Assembly (NCBI GenBank): GCA_034387635.1
Contig: JAOANU010000010.1
Span: 682,001 to 746,000, forward strand
Direction of reading: 5' to 3'
DNA: 64,000 bases
From: Rhodosporidiobolus odoratus
Lineage: Eukaryota > Basidiomycota > Microbotryomycetes > Sporidiobolales > Sporidiobolaceae
Shown here one piece after another: positions 31,601 to 42,335 of this stretch. Within the stretch, counting starts at the first letter, position 1; the number at the start of each line of letters is the position of its first letter. A model generated the notes under the pieces. The model did not search any database. It saw only the letters and a program-made list of their open reading frames with translations, and was not told the origin of the DNA. A program made the position numbers and the translations under genes.

Positions 31601-34320
31601 GTATCATCGAGAGGGACGAAAGGAGCAAGTACTATGCACACCTGCAACCCCATGTGCCCGCAAAGCAACCTCAGCATCCCCTTCAAGTCCGCCAGTTCTC
31701 CCTCAACAGCTTCCAACTCTTCATTCCGCTGCCTCTTTGAGGGTTTAAACCCATTGTACGCCATCATCTCCTTCACCTCTAGGATATCCGCCTTCAGCGT
31801 CTGCACCAAGCCTCCAAGCGACGCGTACTGGTTGTCGGATTGACCGTAAAGACGAGCGACGCCGGCGGAGAACGCGGAGGCCACCTTTTCGGGCAGGCCT
31901 TCAACGCGCTTGGTGTGCTCGCGTTCGGCAGCGGCAACTTGGTCAGGGAAAGCGGCGGCGAAGGCCGCAAATTCAGGGGAGTCGAAAGGGTGATGGTGGA
32001 ATACCGGGGCGGTCGGATAGCGACGGAAGAGGATTGCGTAGTCCTGCAGGAGGACTTTGCGTAGGTACTTCATGAGGGAGAGATAGCCAACAAGGGCGAG
32101 GTCAACGTTGAGGGGGTTCTCGCGGACGCGGAGGTTGTAAGCCTCCTCCTCCTCCTCGATCCACGGGAAGATTTTCTTTTGCAGATCTGCGGGAGGATCT
32201 ATGAGAGCGAGCACAACAAGTCAGATCTGTCACAAGGAGGACCTAGGTAAAGTTGGGCACAAGGGAGGAAAAGACGCACCTATTGCCGCCCTTCCGATAA
32301 AGTAGCTTTCCGGCTGCTGTCCGTCAAACCCGGCAATAGCAAGCAGCGCCGATCGTGGCAGTTCGCGCTGATACCTTCCTCGGAAGTGCCCGTCCTCCCA
32401 ACCTCCTTGAGCCTTCGCATCTGCCTCGGAGGCATTGTTTCGCGCGATGTTCGAGGCGCCGGTGATTCGTGTAGCGTGCGTGGTGTGGGTCTTGTGGATA
32501 TCGCAGGCGTCGTAACCCTTCTTAGCCGACTTATTGTGTGCTAAGGACATGACAGAGGCGGCGCGAGACGTGCAACGAAGGGAGAGTGGGCGGGCAAGAG
32601 AGAAAGTGGGAGAAGGTCAGCGAAAACTACGGTATGCCAAGGGGGATCGTGGAAGCACGCACTGTCATAGACCATCGGCTTATTCAGATCTCCACCGCCC
32701 TTCTGCATTTCACCCGGGAATAAAACCCTCGAATACCGCTCCCGCTTGCCGAACTTCCCGTACCCCTCCTCCTGCGCCGCCTGGCCGTGTTCCGGAACAT
32801 AGTCCGGCCGCGGATGCTTCAGCACCTCCTCCGCGTACCAGAGATGGCCCGCGACCGCGCCGACGCCGCACTTCGTGACGTCGCGGTGGCGGATCATACC
32901 GTTGAGGTCGATACGGCCATTCTTGTTGGTCTTCCCGGAATCAGAGAGGGTGACGAGAGCGGGGATGGGGGCGAGATGGGAAGAAGGGTTGATGTTCTCA
33001 TCGAAGGAGAGATCGGATAGGCGGATGGGTTGGATGTTGTCGCCGCGGAACGCGAAACAGCAGGAGTAGGCGAACATGCAACCATCCCGCAAATTACGTC
33101 CGACCTCAACAACACGACTTGCACCACTCAACACCACTTCTCAAAAACCAGTACTCGAACAGTTTTCATCGCTCTTCATCTGTAATCCGCTCTGAAAGAG
33201 AACCCGCCGCCTTGGCAACTTGCGATTTGGCAACCCGACCAGCGGTGTCGCGCTTCCACTTCCGCTCGCGGTCTCGGATTCGCACATCGTCTCGTAATCG
33301 GATTTGGGTTGCTCGGTATTCCGGGCAGAGGTGGGCTTCAAGGGTCCGGTATTTTTCAAGAGCCGTGATCCGCTGCAGTTCACACGAAGATGATCAACAA
33401 ACTGCCTCGAGAAACGAGTGACAGAGCAAGATGATGCAGCAGCTCAAGTACACCCACACGACTGATGATGCGGAGAAGGAAGAAAGGGAATCTGAAACGC
33501 ACCATGATCAAAGCTGACTTTCCAAGCGTAAGTCCCGGGAATCTCGACCGTCTTCCCCTTCTGGGCCTTCCTTTGAGGACGCGTCTCGCTCCAGCGCATG
33601 AACGAGAATACTTTTGGTGCCGTAACGGGAAAGGCGGGGACCGTGCTGCCGCGACCGTTGCGGAAGGTGTGGAAGAAGATCTTGTATTCCTCGACAAATG
33701 CTGCATATTGCTTGGTGGTCTTCTTGTTACCGCATTCCTTTGGCATCTCAACACGGTCGAACCTAGTCTCGTCGTCGAGGTCCATCTCCGCCTGCTCTCC
33801 AGTGAAAATGGCGGGGTCGGGACCGACAGAAGTCGCAATGGGCGCGACTTCGAGTTCGTCGTCAAGCTCGGCCAATACAGCGGATTCGATTGCTAGACAG
33901 TCGAAGAGAGTCAGCACAGTCTAACGGCGAGTTAGAAGCTTGACATACACGCGCGACCCGCCTCAATCTCCGCCGCCGTTTGCTCGATCTCCTCTTCGTC
34001 CTCATCAACATCTTCCAAATGTTGCCCCTCGAGACCGTTGTGACGGTCGATGTCGTCGTAACCAAGTGTACCCGACAGAGCGGCTGCAATGTTGACGCGG
34101 TAATTCGGCAAGATTGCAAGGCGCAGAAAAGAGGCAGGTTACGCAGTGGGACCCTTTGACCGCTTCTTCTTGGCAGTTGCGATGGCGGATGCTGTCAAGT
34201 TCTTCTTACCGCGGGTCGGCTATGACGCGATGCGAGAAGCTGCTCAGTTCCGGAAGTGTAGTACACGAAGAGACACCATCGACTTACTCCGAGTTGTTTG
34301 CTAGTGTTCTGCCTAGCCAT
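31600..34320 (-). mobile_element. Crypton-type tyrosine recombinase gene (Ndc10_II-like), possibly decayed
   Basis: Read from an ATG at 34,320 (MARQNTSKQLG), the gene has an acidic N-terminal stretch and then KTTKQYAAFVEEYKIF and RITALEKYRTLEAHLCPEYRATQIRL (core-binding type). The catalytic part follows: FRGDNIQPIRLSDL, DSGKTNKNGRID, IRHRDVTKCGVGAVAGHLWY, THATRITGA, GGWEDGHFRGRY and IFPWIEEEEEAY. It carries the tyrosine-recombinase set R, K, HxxR, W and Y, as in Crypton elements and the Ndc10_II/GCR1-type proteins common in basidiomycetes. Near 33,130-33,170 the frame is broken (stop after ITDEER, new frame before RNLRDGCMFAY), so either a small intron was missed or the gene is damaged. The 3' end is unresolved. 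No terminal repeats were seen; Cryptons usually lack them. Confidence 0.7.
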
Positions 34321-35146
34321 GCTGCGGAAGCAAAAGACTGGGTCAGCGAGCAAGCAGACGGGCTGGTAGTAGATGGAACCGTACATTCGCTTCCACTGCG
34401 CGGGATCTTACAACCGAGTTGAAGTGGAAGAGGAGGTCGATGAGGGGATGAAGGGCGAGGTCGCGGGCGTGGCGGGAGCTTGTGGACGAGCGGAGTATGT
34501 CGCAGATATTGGTAGGCGGACTCTTCAGGTAAGAGCTAGCAATCAGAGTGAGAACGAGCGGAGTTGAAGGTGGGAGAAGTGAGAGAGAGCGGCAATACGC
34601 GTTGGGGCGCGTGCGGAGCAGCGGAGGCGGCGAGGTAAACACAAGGAGGCGGTAGTCGAGCCCAAGTCGAGCCTCTCTGTAGTGATTCCGAGCAGTAAAT
34701 TGACTGAAGAGAGCGTTTTTGAGCTGGCCAGTGCCGCTGTCAGCGCCTCGAGAGACGGCAGAGAGGACAGGAGGTCGACCATACGTCCAAGCGAGCGGAA
34801 CGAGCGCATATTCCGGGGCAAGTCCGGCAAGCCCCTATTTCGGCCTTGCCCATGGCTTGCCAGCCGGGCTGAGACGCCATTTCTATACTCTTTGTACGAG
34901 GCGTCTGCCAAAGCAACGGATTCTTCGTACGGAACCGTTGGAACGCGCTTGAGCGCCGCGGTGGATCTGAGCGCAAGGAGTACCTCCTGCTTCGCTGATG
35001 TGTAGTCACTCCTAGGAAGCCAACAAGTAACCTGGACTCCTGTCACGATCCGCGGAACGGGGAAGTCTCGCCGGTTAGATCTTAGAAACGTTCAGCGCTT
35101 TGCTTCTCTCTTCTTTAATCTTTTTTCGCTATCTGCGTAGGCCACC
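34321..35146. other. Upstream regions of recombinase and family copy 4
   Basis: A minus-strand open frame of 167 residues (34,543-35,046) resembles nothing I recognise. Both divergent promoters must lie here. The context of the copy 4 start is GCCACCATGA, a strong initiation context. Confidence 0.4.
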
Positions 35147-36213
35147 ATGACCTCTGAATCACCTCTGGCGTGGGCAATGGCGCTCTTCGACTCTACGTTC
35201 GAGCTACCCCCGTCCGCCCTAAGGGAGTACAAGCACGCAATGGAGACAGCTTTCAAAACCCACCCTTCTCAGCTAGCCAACATCCACAGCAACCAGGTGT
35301 ATCGCGCAGCCTTTCATGACGTTCTACATGCCCTCAACTCCGACATACAGACCTCACTCTCACGGTGATGAGAGCGGCGCGACGCAGGTGCGTACTTACC
35401 ACAAGACTGCGGACACCTTTGACCTGGCTCCACATTTTCGCAGATCCCAGCAGACATAGCGGCGGCGATGGCTGTTAACCTCGACAGACTCGGCCGCACG
35501 TTATCCTTCATCCTGCTCGGTACCGGTACCAGGGCGATTGTGACTGGCCAGGGCGAAGATCACGTCGCTCGATACTTCTTACAGCAGAATGCGGCTCTGG
35601 CTGCGCTCTGCGGATGCCCGCCGATGCACGACTGGCTCCAGCACCCTGAGCTGTATCAACATATCGTCACCTTCATCTCGGGCTTGAACGAGCGTCTCGC
35701 AGTTTTGTGCACGTGCTGCAGGTACGCTGCAACCGGTGGTACCGAGGCGACTGAGCCATTTCTCGCCCAACACGAACTTCTCCAGCCTCACTTTGCCGCG
35801 GCGACATCGACGCGCAAGGCCGCATGTTTTCGCCGCCTCTGGCTGACTCTAAAAGACTTGGATGAGGACCCTCGAGCAAACATGGAGGGAGCACTTTCGG
35901 TACGTTTAAGCTTTCATTCCTGGCTGCATGCCCTACTGACATTCATTACATGCCTTCCTCCACGTCAGGACCCTGCCTACTACCTCGCGCTGCTAGACGT
36001 TCAGGTATGGACACTCGAGTTCTGCCCTTTTCTTAGGCTTCTTGCCGACGCTGACTACCGCGTTGTTGTCAATCCGATGGCGCACACACCGACCCTCCAT
36101 TACAGCATGCTCCCCTCTTCAAGCCCCAGATCGGCCGCCGCGCTGCCCTTATGTACTTCGGCGGAGGGACAAAGGAAGAACGGAAGAAGGCGGCGATGAG
36201 GCGGTTTGCCTAA
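35147..36213 (+). pseudogene. Uncharacterised four-exon family, copy 4, one frameshift in exon 1
   Basis: Exon 1 starts at 35,147 and encodes LREYKHAMETAFKTHPSQLA and NIHSNQVYRAAFHDVLHALN. It then meets a stop at 35,366-35,368, while the next frame continues with GDESGATQ to a good GTGCGT donor at the expected place. A single extra base near 35,355-35,365 would explain this. Exons 2 (35,444-35,899), 3 (35,969-36,004, 36 nt, DPAYYLALLDVQ) and 4 (36,106-36,213, 108 nt, ending GGGTKEERKKAAMRRFA) are intact and in phase with each other. LCGCPPMHDW and LAVLCTCCRYAATGGTEATEPF show the family motifs. It is a nearly intact pseudogene, or an active gene if the base is a sequencing error. Confidence 0.65.
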
Positions 36214-37023
36214 GGGGTGTCGGTATGTGAGGGTGGACGGCATACTCGGAGTGAAATGTGTACTGTAGGAGCCGGTCTCGCTGTTATCCAGTCCGAAGGC
36301 TGCCTAGGTTGCTGTTTCTCTAAGAAGGTCCCGTTAAAGTGGCTCGCTGTGGATTGTTTTCACCTTTAACACTCCAACCGTTGCTTCATCAAGCTCGTAA
36401 GCAGCTAGTAGGGTCTCGCCGGGTGCAGAACTAGGTCGGGAGGGACGTAGGAAAATGCATGCGAGCACTACTCGTATCGCCTGACACAGTCCATTTCATC
36501 GTTGGCTGATGGAAGACTGAACAACCTGTAGAGGATTACTGTACCTCAACAGGTAGCAACACACGCTTGATACCCTACCGGCGAACCGAGGGAACGTTTG
36601 ACCTCAGGTGCAACGAGCGAGACTCGCCGAGTCGCCAACAACGCAGGTGACGACGACAGCTTGTGATAGACCAACCCGCACCGCTTGTAGCCTCTTGAGC
36701 AAGAGTCGCTCAGAGGCACGGGACGTGCGGGCTTAAGTGTATCGACAGCGGCAGCGTTGAGGCGCGTCTGCAGCACACCTAAACGCTCGCCGGTCTCGCT
36801 TTGAGCCGAACGCGGCCGGAAGAACCGGAATAGCGTTCATGAGGAGTTGTAGAGAGTCTAGTGTGGATTTGGTTGAGCTGAAAAGCGGAAAACGCAAGCA
36901 AGCCGAAAGAATAACGGCACGGGGAAGAGTCAACCATGCGGTTCCACATTAGCGTACGAGAGCTGACCGATGATTGAGCAAAGGATACTAGCTCGATGTA
37001 AGAGTCGATCCGTGATGCAGCGC
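36214..37023. other. Spacer between family copy 4 and truncated G-patch-like gene
   Basis: No gene seen. The G-patch exon expected downstream of the truncated gene (to the left on this strand) is absent here. Confidence 0.5.
36319..36338 (+). other. Degenerate 3'-flank motif, copy 4
   Basis: TCTAAGAAGGTCCCGTTAAA, about 106 nt after the copy 4 stop, resembles the motif after copies 2 and 3. Confidence 0.4.
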
Positions 37024-37884
37024 TCACGAAAGGACGGGCCGAGTTGTCTTCGCATTCGGCCCTGCTGGTGGATTTGCTGGTCGTGTTCTTTTTCTTCGCA
37101 AAGGAAGTCGAGGGGCCGAAGGCAGGTCAGCTGCCGAGAGAACGACAGGTGCAGATGCGGGGCGTGCCGAAACAGGAAGGCAAGAATGCGCGTTGAGGAT
37201 CAGGAGTTCGGCGTCGACGGGTATCGGAGGTGACGGTCGCCGCATGCGACGACGAGCGGGGGGAGGCGAGGGTGAAATAACGATAACACCGTCGTAATAT
37301 TCGTGTTTGATTCGGTGCGGAGGTGAAGGTGGCATAGAGGACGGTTGACGGAAGAGAGCATAGGAAGATTGGGAAGAGGCAAGACCGGTAGACCTCGACG
37401 TGCCGGGGATATGTGCCGGAGACAACGAGCCGCGAGTCATGACAGAGGTACTGAGCGGTGTGCCAAGGCCGACGATGGACTCGTAGAGTCCCCTTACTGT
37501 GCCTCCGCTAGCCTTTTCCTTTGGTGCTGGCGGCGGCGGTTCAACGATGATGACCTCGTCGTCCTCTTCCTCCTTGACCGCCTCGCCTTCTCTATTCCTG
37601 TCCACCGCTTGATCTGTCCCGTCCGCTTCGTCGCGGCTCGCCGCTAACACTCCCAGTCCTCCATCGCTTGCCCGGACGAACCTCATCGGCCCCCTCCTGT
37701 GCGTCGTTGGACCATACGCTGGTACGTCGTCGTCGTCACCGTCGTATCTACTGCGTTCTCGCGGAGCTCCCAAGCCGGCAGAGGGAGTGCAAATTGCATA
37801 CTCAGTGGAGGTGAGTTCAGGAGGGAGCGAAGAATCGGTGGCGTGCGAGAAGATGAAGCGAGGCGGAGGCGGGCTCGCGGTCAT
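37024..37884 (-). pseudogene. Truncated copy of the G-patch gene
   Basis: A 286-residue open frame starts at 37,884. It is identical to the intact G-patch protein (49.4 kb) for about the first 105 residues, diverges gradually to about residue 225 (PPARRRMRRPSPPIPVDAELLIL still shared), then is unrelated or barely alignable and stops at 37,024. It lacks the whole G-patch and the coiled C-terminus, so it is probably a non-functional duplicate, although the frame itself is open. It could still be translated as a disordered acidic protein. Confidence 0.7.
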
Positions 37885-38315
37885 CTTAGACTTCTAAACA
37901 GGCGCTTCCGCCCTTAGCCTAGGTTGTAAGAGCAGATCGAGGAGTGAAAGACACGAAGAGACAACTCGTTCAACTGATGAAGTCGGTAATCTCCCTTTCT
38001 TACCCTTTTATAAGCTATACAGCCTGCTAGAGATGCTCTCTCGCAGAGCGGTCACTCGTCCGCACTTTGGCTCAACCGCTTGTCATCCAGTCGTGCTCTT
38101 CCCCCACTCCCGCTTGCTCTCGTCCGTCCAACCTCGTTCGCCTGTTTCCGAGCCATAGCGGGCACTGCTCTATGTCCCTGGTTCGTCTTCAGCGTCCCGG
38201 CTGACAAAGGTACTCTCGAACGGATTGGCCGGAGAAAAGGGGAGGGGGCGACCGGACGTCTTAGTGCTGGATCTGGAGGACTCGGCGAAACCGGAAAAGA
38301 AGGGAGAGGCAAGTC
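37080..38315 (+). repeat. Left arm of inverted repeat IR3
   Basis: Reverse complement of about 48,990-50,225; paired coordinates add up to 87,305. The arm contains the 5' part of the G-patch gene, the 148-bp divergent promoter and the 5' part of the CitE-like gene. The core (about 37,570-38,280) is near-identical; both ends diverge. Confidence 0.88.
37885..38032. promoter_or_regulatory. Duplicated divergent promoter (copy with truncated genes)
   Basis: Near-identical inverted copy of 49,273-49,420, including a TTATAAAAGG-like stretch (sense towards the G-patch gene in both arms). Both flanking genes are 3'-truncated here. Confidence 0.6.
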
Positions 38316-38326
38316 CACATTACTGA
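38033..38326 (+). pseudogene. 5' fragment of the CitE-like lyase gene
   Basis: Matches the start of the lyase gene at 49,272: the leader beginning MLSRRAVTRPHFG, the same in-frame TAG before RALLYVPGSSS, and PDVLVLDLEDS. After EKKGEA it departs from the parent and stops within a few codons (38,324). More than two thirds of the gene is missing. Confidence 0.75.
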
Positions 38327-39698
38327 CTTGAGTTCGATCCTACTGGTCCTGACGACTGGCGCTGACGCGACGGCGTGTATCGAGCCCTCGACGACATTTC
38401 TTCGAGTGTCTTTTACCTTTTCGTCCTTCGTCTTCTTACGATACGGCGCGTCTAGGCATGCCGCAGAGCAGAATCCCGCACTGTCTCACTCTATTGTAAC
38501 TAGGTTACTCCGCCAGGTTGCCTTTGAAGGAGTACGTCGACAACAACTCGCGCCAAATCGGGTTTAATCGCCTGGAAAGTACCGTGCGTCGCAACCCCCT
38601 TAGTGCCTGCGCGACTCCTTCCCATACACTGACCGGCACAGTGTACGAACGGGATACCTGACGGGCTTGTCTGCTTAAGGTAGACTCGCTCGACTGTCTT
38701 CGCTGGGCGCCAATATATGTCCCGCTTCGCGAGCGGGGAGGACAGGGCGCGGCTGCATAGGGTAGTGAGTATGCAAAGCCTGTAAGACTTGGCTGCTATG
38801 CCGGAGCGGGACACTCAGAGCGGGATGAGAAGTAGACTTTAACGGTGCGTCTCATTCGAGATCTTTTTTGCGGTAAACCTGTTCCACCAATCCGCTGTCT
38901 CCTCCGATGCAGCCTGCTGCGCTGATTGTATATCTTCCTTCTGCAGACCATCGATAGTCAGTCGCGCTAATCCTCCGTCTGCCGTCTCTACGATCAAGCA
39001 TTGCACTCCTTTTTCGACGCTGTCTCGCTACAAGTTAGCTCGGTTCTCCCAACTCACCTCGGACGCCAGAGGCCCTAACATCCTGGTTCTTCAACCTCCA
39101 CCTCGAAACTTGACCTACAGGCTCTGACTTGCTGAGACGAGTCTGCCAGCTGCTCAGCCAGCTTGATCCTTCTCCCGCACAGCCCTCGAACGACGTGTCC
39201 TTCCTCTTGCACTCACCGGCCACCGCGTAGCCTTTCTTCGCTTACTCTACCATGCCGCAGGTGCGCTTCTGACCTGCGGTATTTGGGCGCCAAACGTGTC
39301 GACCTTTTCTTTCATTCACTTTTTGCTCTCTCTTTCTTTGATGTAGCGTCTTACAGCGTCTCTCGGTGCGGCGGCCATTCGCGCACGCTCACAGGGTGGA
39401 TAGTATGCACGAAGCAACTTGGGTTAGGCTCTCACTGTCCTGCCGCCCGCAAATTCTGTAGATTCGCGATGCGGAGGAAATGCCAAACTGTGATCTTAAA
39501 CAATTTCGAATGGGCGAACGCGTTGTCGCCGGTCTGGATACAGTGCTGCTCGTGCTTTGCACTTAGCGCTGCCTTCAGTGCTGTCAGCTCCATGTCTCGT
39601 CCTCATCGCCTCATCGCTTCCGCCGGGTTCTGTCTCCACGTCTTCATTTCCTCTTTCCCTGCTAGTTGGTTCTTGTACACGCTCTTTCAGTATTCACC
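38327..39698. other. Intergenic upstream of BFR1
   Basis: About 1.4 kb with no convincing gene on either strand. The long frame reading into BFR1 (39,163-40,623) is not conserved outside the BFR1 exons. Confidence 0.5.
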
Positions 39699-42335
39699 AT
39701 GGTCGTCGGTCTTTCCTCCGCCCCCTCTCAAACCAAGAAGCAACAAGCCGCGAACAAGAAGGCCACCAACGGACCCTCTATTTCTCGAGCAGGGGTGGAT
39801 CCGGCCAGCACTGTCGTCGAGCAGAAGCCGAAGGTACGCTACTGCCCGAATCGCTTCTCGGCGGAGCTGGCGGGTGACACGGACTGAGGAGCTGACACCC
39901 TCGCGAATATGGCGAAATCATACTACTCGAAGCAGCCAGAGGAGGCCCACAAGCAGTCGAGCAAGCCGGACAAGGGTGCATATGAAGCCGGTGAGCTGCT
40001 CAGTCTGCCCCACAACAGCGCCATGTCGTTGGAAGCTGATCGTCGGAACGGGTTCATGTCGAAATGCAGAGCAAGAGGCGATGAAGAAGCAAATTGAGGT
40101 TCTCCAGGCTCGCCAGGTGCGCGACTTTCTCTCCCTCTCTCTGTCTCTCGCTAAAAGCACGACGCAGTCTGCTGATCGTCGCTACTTGACCCCGTCTTTT
40201 CCGACCGCTTCAACCGCGGCTTTCTCATATGCCTCACAGAACGAGATCCGCACCCGCATCTCCACCTCGGCGCCCAAGACGAGCCCTGAGCACGAGCGAA
40301 AGCTCACTGTCCGCAAGGAGCTCGATGCTCTGAGGGCCGAACAGGCAACTAAGAAGGGCGGAAGGGGCAAGACGCTCGACCAGCTCAAGGCTCTTCAGGA
40401 TGGCATGGCTAAGAAGGTACACCCTCTCTTTACTAAGACTGAGGAGAGTGGTCGCGCTGACAAGGGCTCATCACGACCCCAGATCAAGGATCTTCAAACC
40501 GCCAAGAAAAAGGTGCCGTACAACACCGTTCAGGAAGTTGAGAACCAGATCAAGCGAGTCCTACTTCGCCGAGTTTGTGCTGCCCTGCATACTGACCTAG
40601 TCTGGAGAGTACAGGTCCCTTGAGCGCCAAGTTGAATCCGGCTCCCTCCGCCTCGTCGACGAGAAGAAGACTCTTACCGAAATCTCCTCTCTCCGCAAAT
40701 CCCGCAAGACCGTCGAGACCTTCGCGGTTCAGCAAGAAGCCATTGACGCTGACAAGGCCAAGATCGCCGAGGTCCGCAAGGAGCTCAACGACCCGGAGGT
40801 CAAGGCTCTTGGCGACAAGTTTGACAAGCTCAGGAAGGAGCTCAACGAGATCAACAAGAAGATGGACGAGGGCAGCAAGGTCAGGGATGGACTGTTCGAG
40901 GAGAGGAATGACGGTATGTCCGCTCTGCTCTTCTCCCTGCCGCCACCGACGTTCTCGCATCGGATCTTGTAACTTATGCCGAGCACGCCCGCAGTTTCGA
41001 AGCAACTTGACGACCTTTTCGCGAAGCGGAAGGCTACTGCTATCGCTTTCCGGGAGGCGAACAACGCTCATTGTGCGTACCATCCGACTCTCCTTGGCCT
41101 TTCTGAAGCTCACCAAGCGATTTTTCTCCCCTTGCACCTCGTAGACCAGAAGATCAAGGATGAGCGAGCCAAGCGCGACGAGCGCTTCCGCGAAGAACGT
41201 CGCGCGGCCGAGCAAGCCAAGAAGGACAAGATCAACTCTCGACTCCTCGAAGAAGCCTCCGCCCCAGCCTTTGAGCGCGAAATCGAAGACTGCCGCACCC
41301 TCATCGCCTTCTTCCAGCAGCGTATCGGTCTTGTCGCTCCTACCTCCGCTGGCGCCAGCACGCTCTTCCCCCGCGCCCAGGTGGCTGGTGTGCCCAAGTT
41401 GGAGATCCGAAAGATTGACGAGGACTTGCCCAAGGGTGTTGAGCTGAAGAAGAAGGGCCAGGCTGACGAGGAGGACTCGTGGGGCGGTCTTGCTGCTAAG
41501 AAGGGCAAGAAGGGTGGCAAGAAGTCGCCTGCGCCGCCTGCTTCTCTCAACGGCGAGGCTGCCGAGGCCCCCGCCGCTGCGTCGAACTCGAACGAGAAGC
41601 TCAACCTTCCCTTCACTACCCTTTCGGCTCTCTTGACCCTGGGTATCGCCGCGCCCTTGACCGCCGGTGACGTGCAGAAGACCCTGTCGGATCTGGAGGC
41701 GAAGAAGAAGTACTGGGATGACAACCAGGTCCGTCTTGCTTTCCTCCATTTCGCATCCACGATTCCGGACTGACAGAGTATGTTCATAGGACCGCGTCAC
41801 CAAAGAACGCATCGCCGCCGTCGAAGCCAAGATCGCCGGTCTTTCCCTCAAATCTTCTTCTCCCTCTTCCGACGCCACCCCGACCGTTCCCGAAATCGAA
41901 GCATCCGCTGCGACCAATTCGACCGAGCTCGATGAAGCTGTCAAGGATGCTCAGCCGATGCCGGATGAGGAGGGCGGCAGTAAGGAGGAGGCCGTCAAAA
42001 ACGCTAATGGCGTGACCAACGGAGAGAAGGAGGATGGCGAGGTCGAAGAGGGGGAGATTGTTGAGAAGAGGGCTAGGAAGGGCAAGGCGGAGAAGGTTGT
42101 TGCGGGACCGAAGCCGGTTGATGCTAAGCCTCAGGATCCTAGCAAGATGACTTATGGGCAGGCGCTTGCTAAGGCTAAGCCTCTGGAGCCGGAGCCTGAA
42201 GCGGAGGCGGCGCCGGCGGAGGAGGAGGCTGAGGAGAAGGCTGAGGAGAAGGTTGAGGAGTCGACCGACTCTCAGGGCGAGGAAAAGACTGAGGAGGCTG
42301 TTGAGGCCGAGGGCGACTCGAAGGAGGAGGCTTAA
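39699..42335 (+). CDS. BFR1: Nuclear segregation protein Bfr1-like
   Basis: Nine exons (39,699-39,833; 39,936-39,990; 40,070-40,116; 40,240-40,416; 40,483-40,557; 40,610-40,913; 40,995-41,072; 41,145-41,728; 41,790-42,335) give 666 residues. The first two thirds are lysine/glutamate-rich coiled coil (EVRKELNDPEVKALGDKFDK, KIKDERAKRDERFREERRAA), with FEREIEDCRTLIAFFQ and VPKLEIRKIDEDLPKGVELK typical of fungal Bfr1. The C-terminus is acidic and ends in EEKTEEAVEAEGDSKEEA. Bfr1 associates with mRNPs and polysomes, helps localise mRNA at the ER and affects nuclear segregation in yeast. Acceptor choices for exons 2 and 6 are the least certain. Confidence 0.85.

Noticed and set aside
34543..35046. 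167-residue minus-strand frame upstream of the recombinase
   Set aside because: No recognised motif, no good start or splice context, and it overlaps the promoter of family copy 4. It was kept as unassigned.
14700..36300. A mating-type locus as the explanation for the inverted repeats
   Set aside because: No homeodomain, pheromone receptor or pheromone precursor gene was recognised anywhere in the window.
39163..40623. 486-residue frame reading through the BFR1 5' region
   Set aside because: It runs through introns and exons of BFR1 in the wrong phase and has no conserved segments outside overlaps.
40550..41944. 464-residue open frame antisense to BFR1
   Set aside because: It is Leu/Arg-rich with no family resemblance and crosses several BFR1 introns; it is a shadow of the coiled-coil gene.
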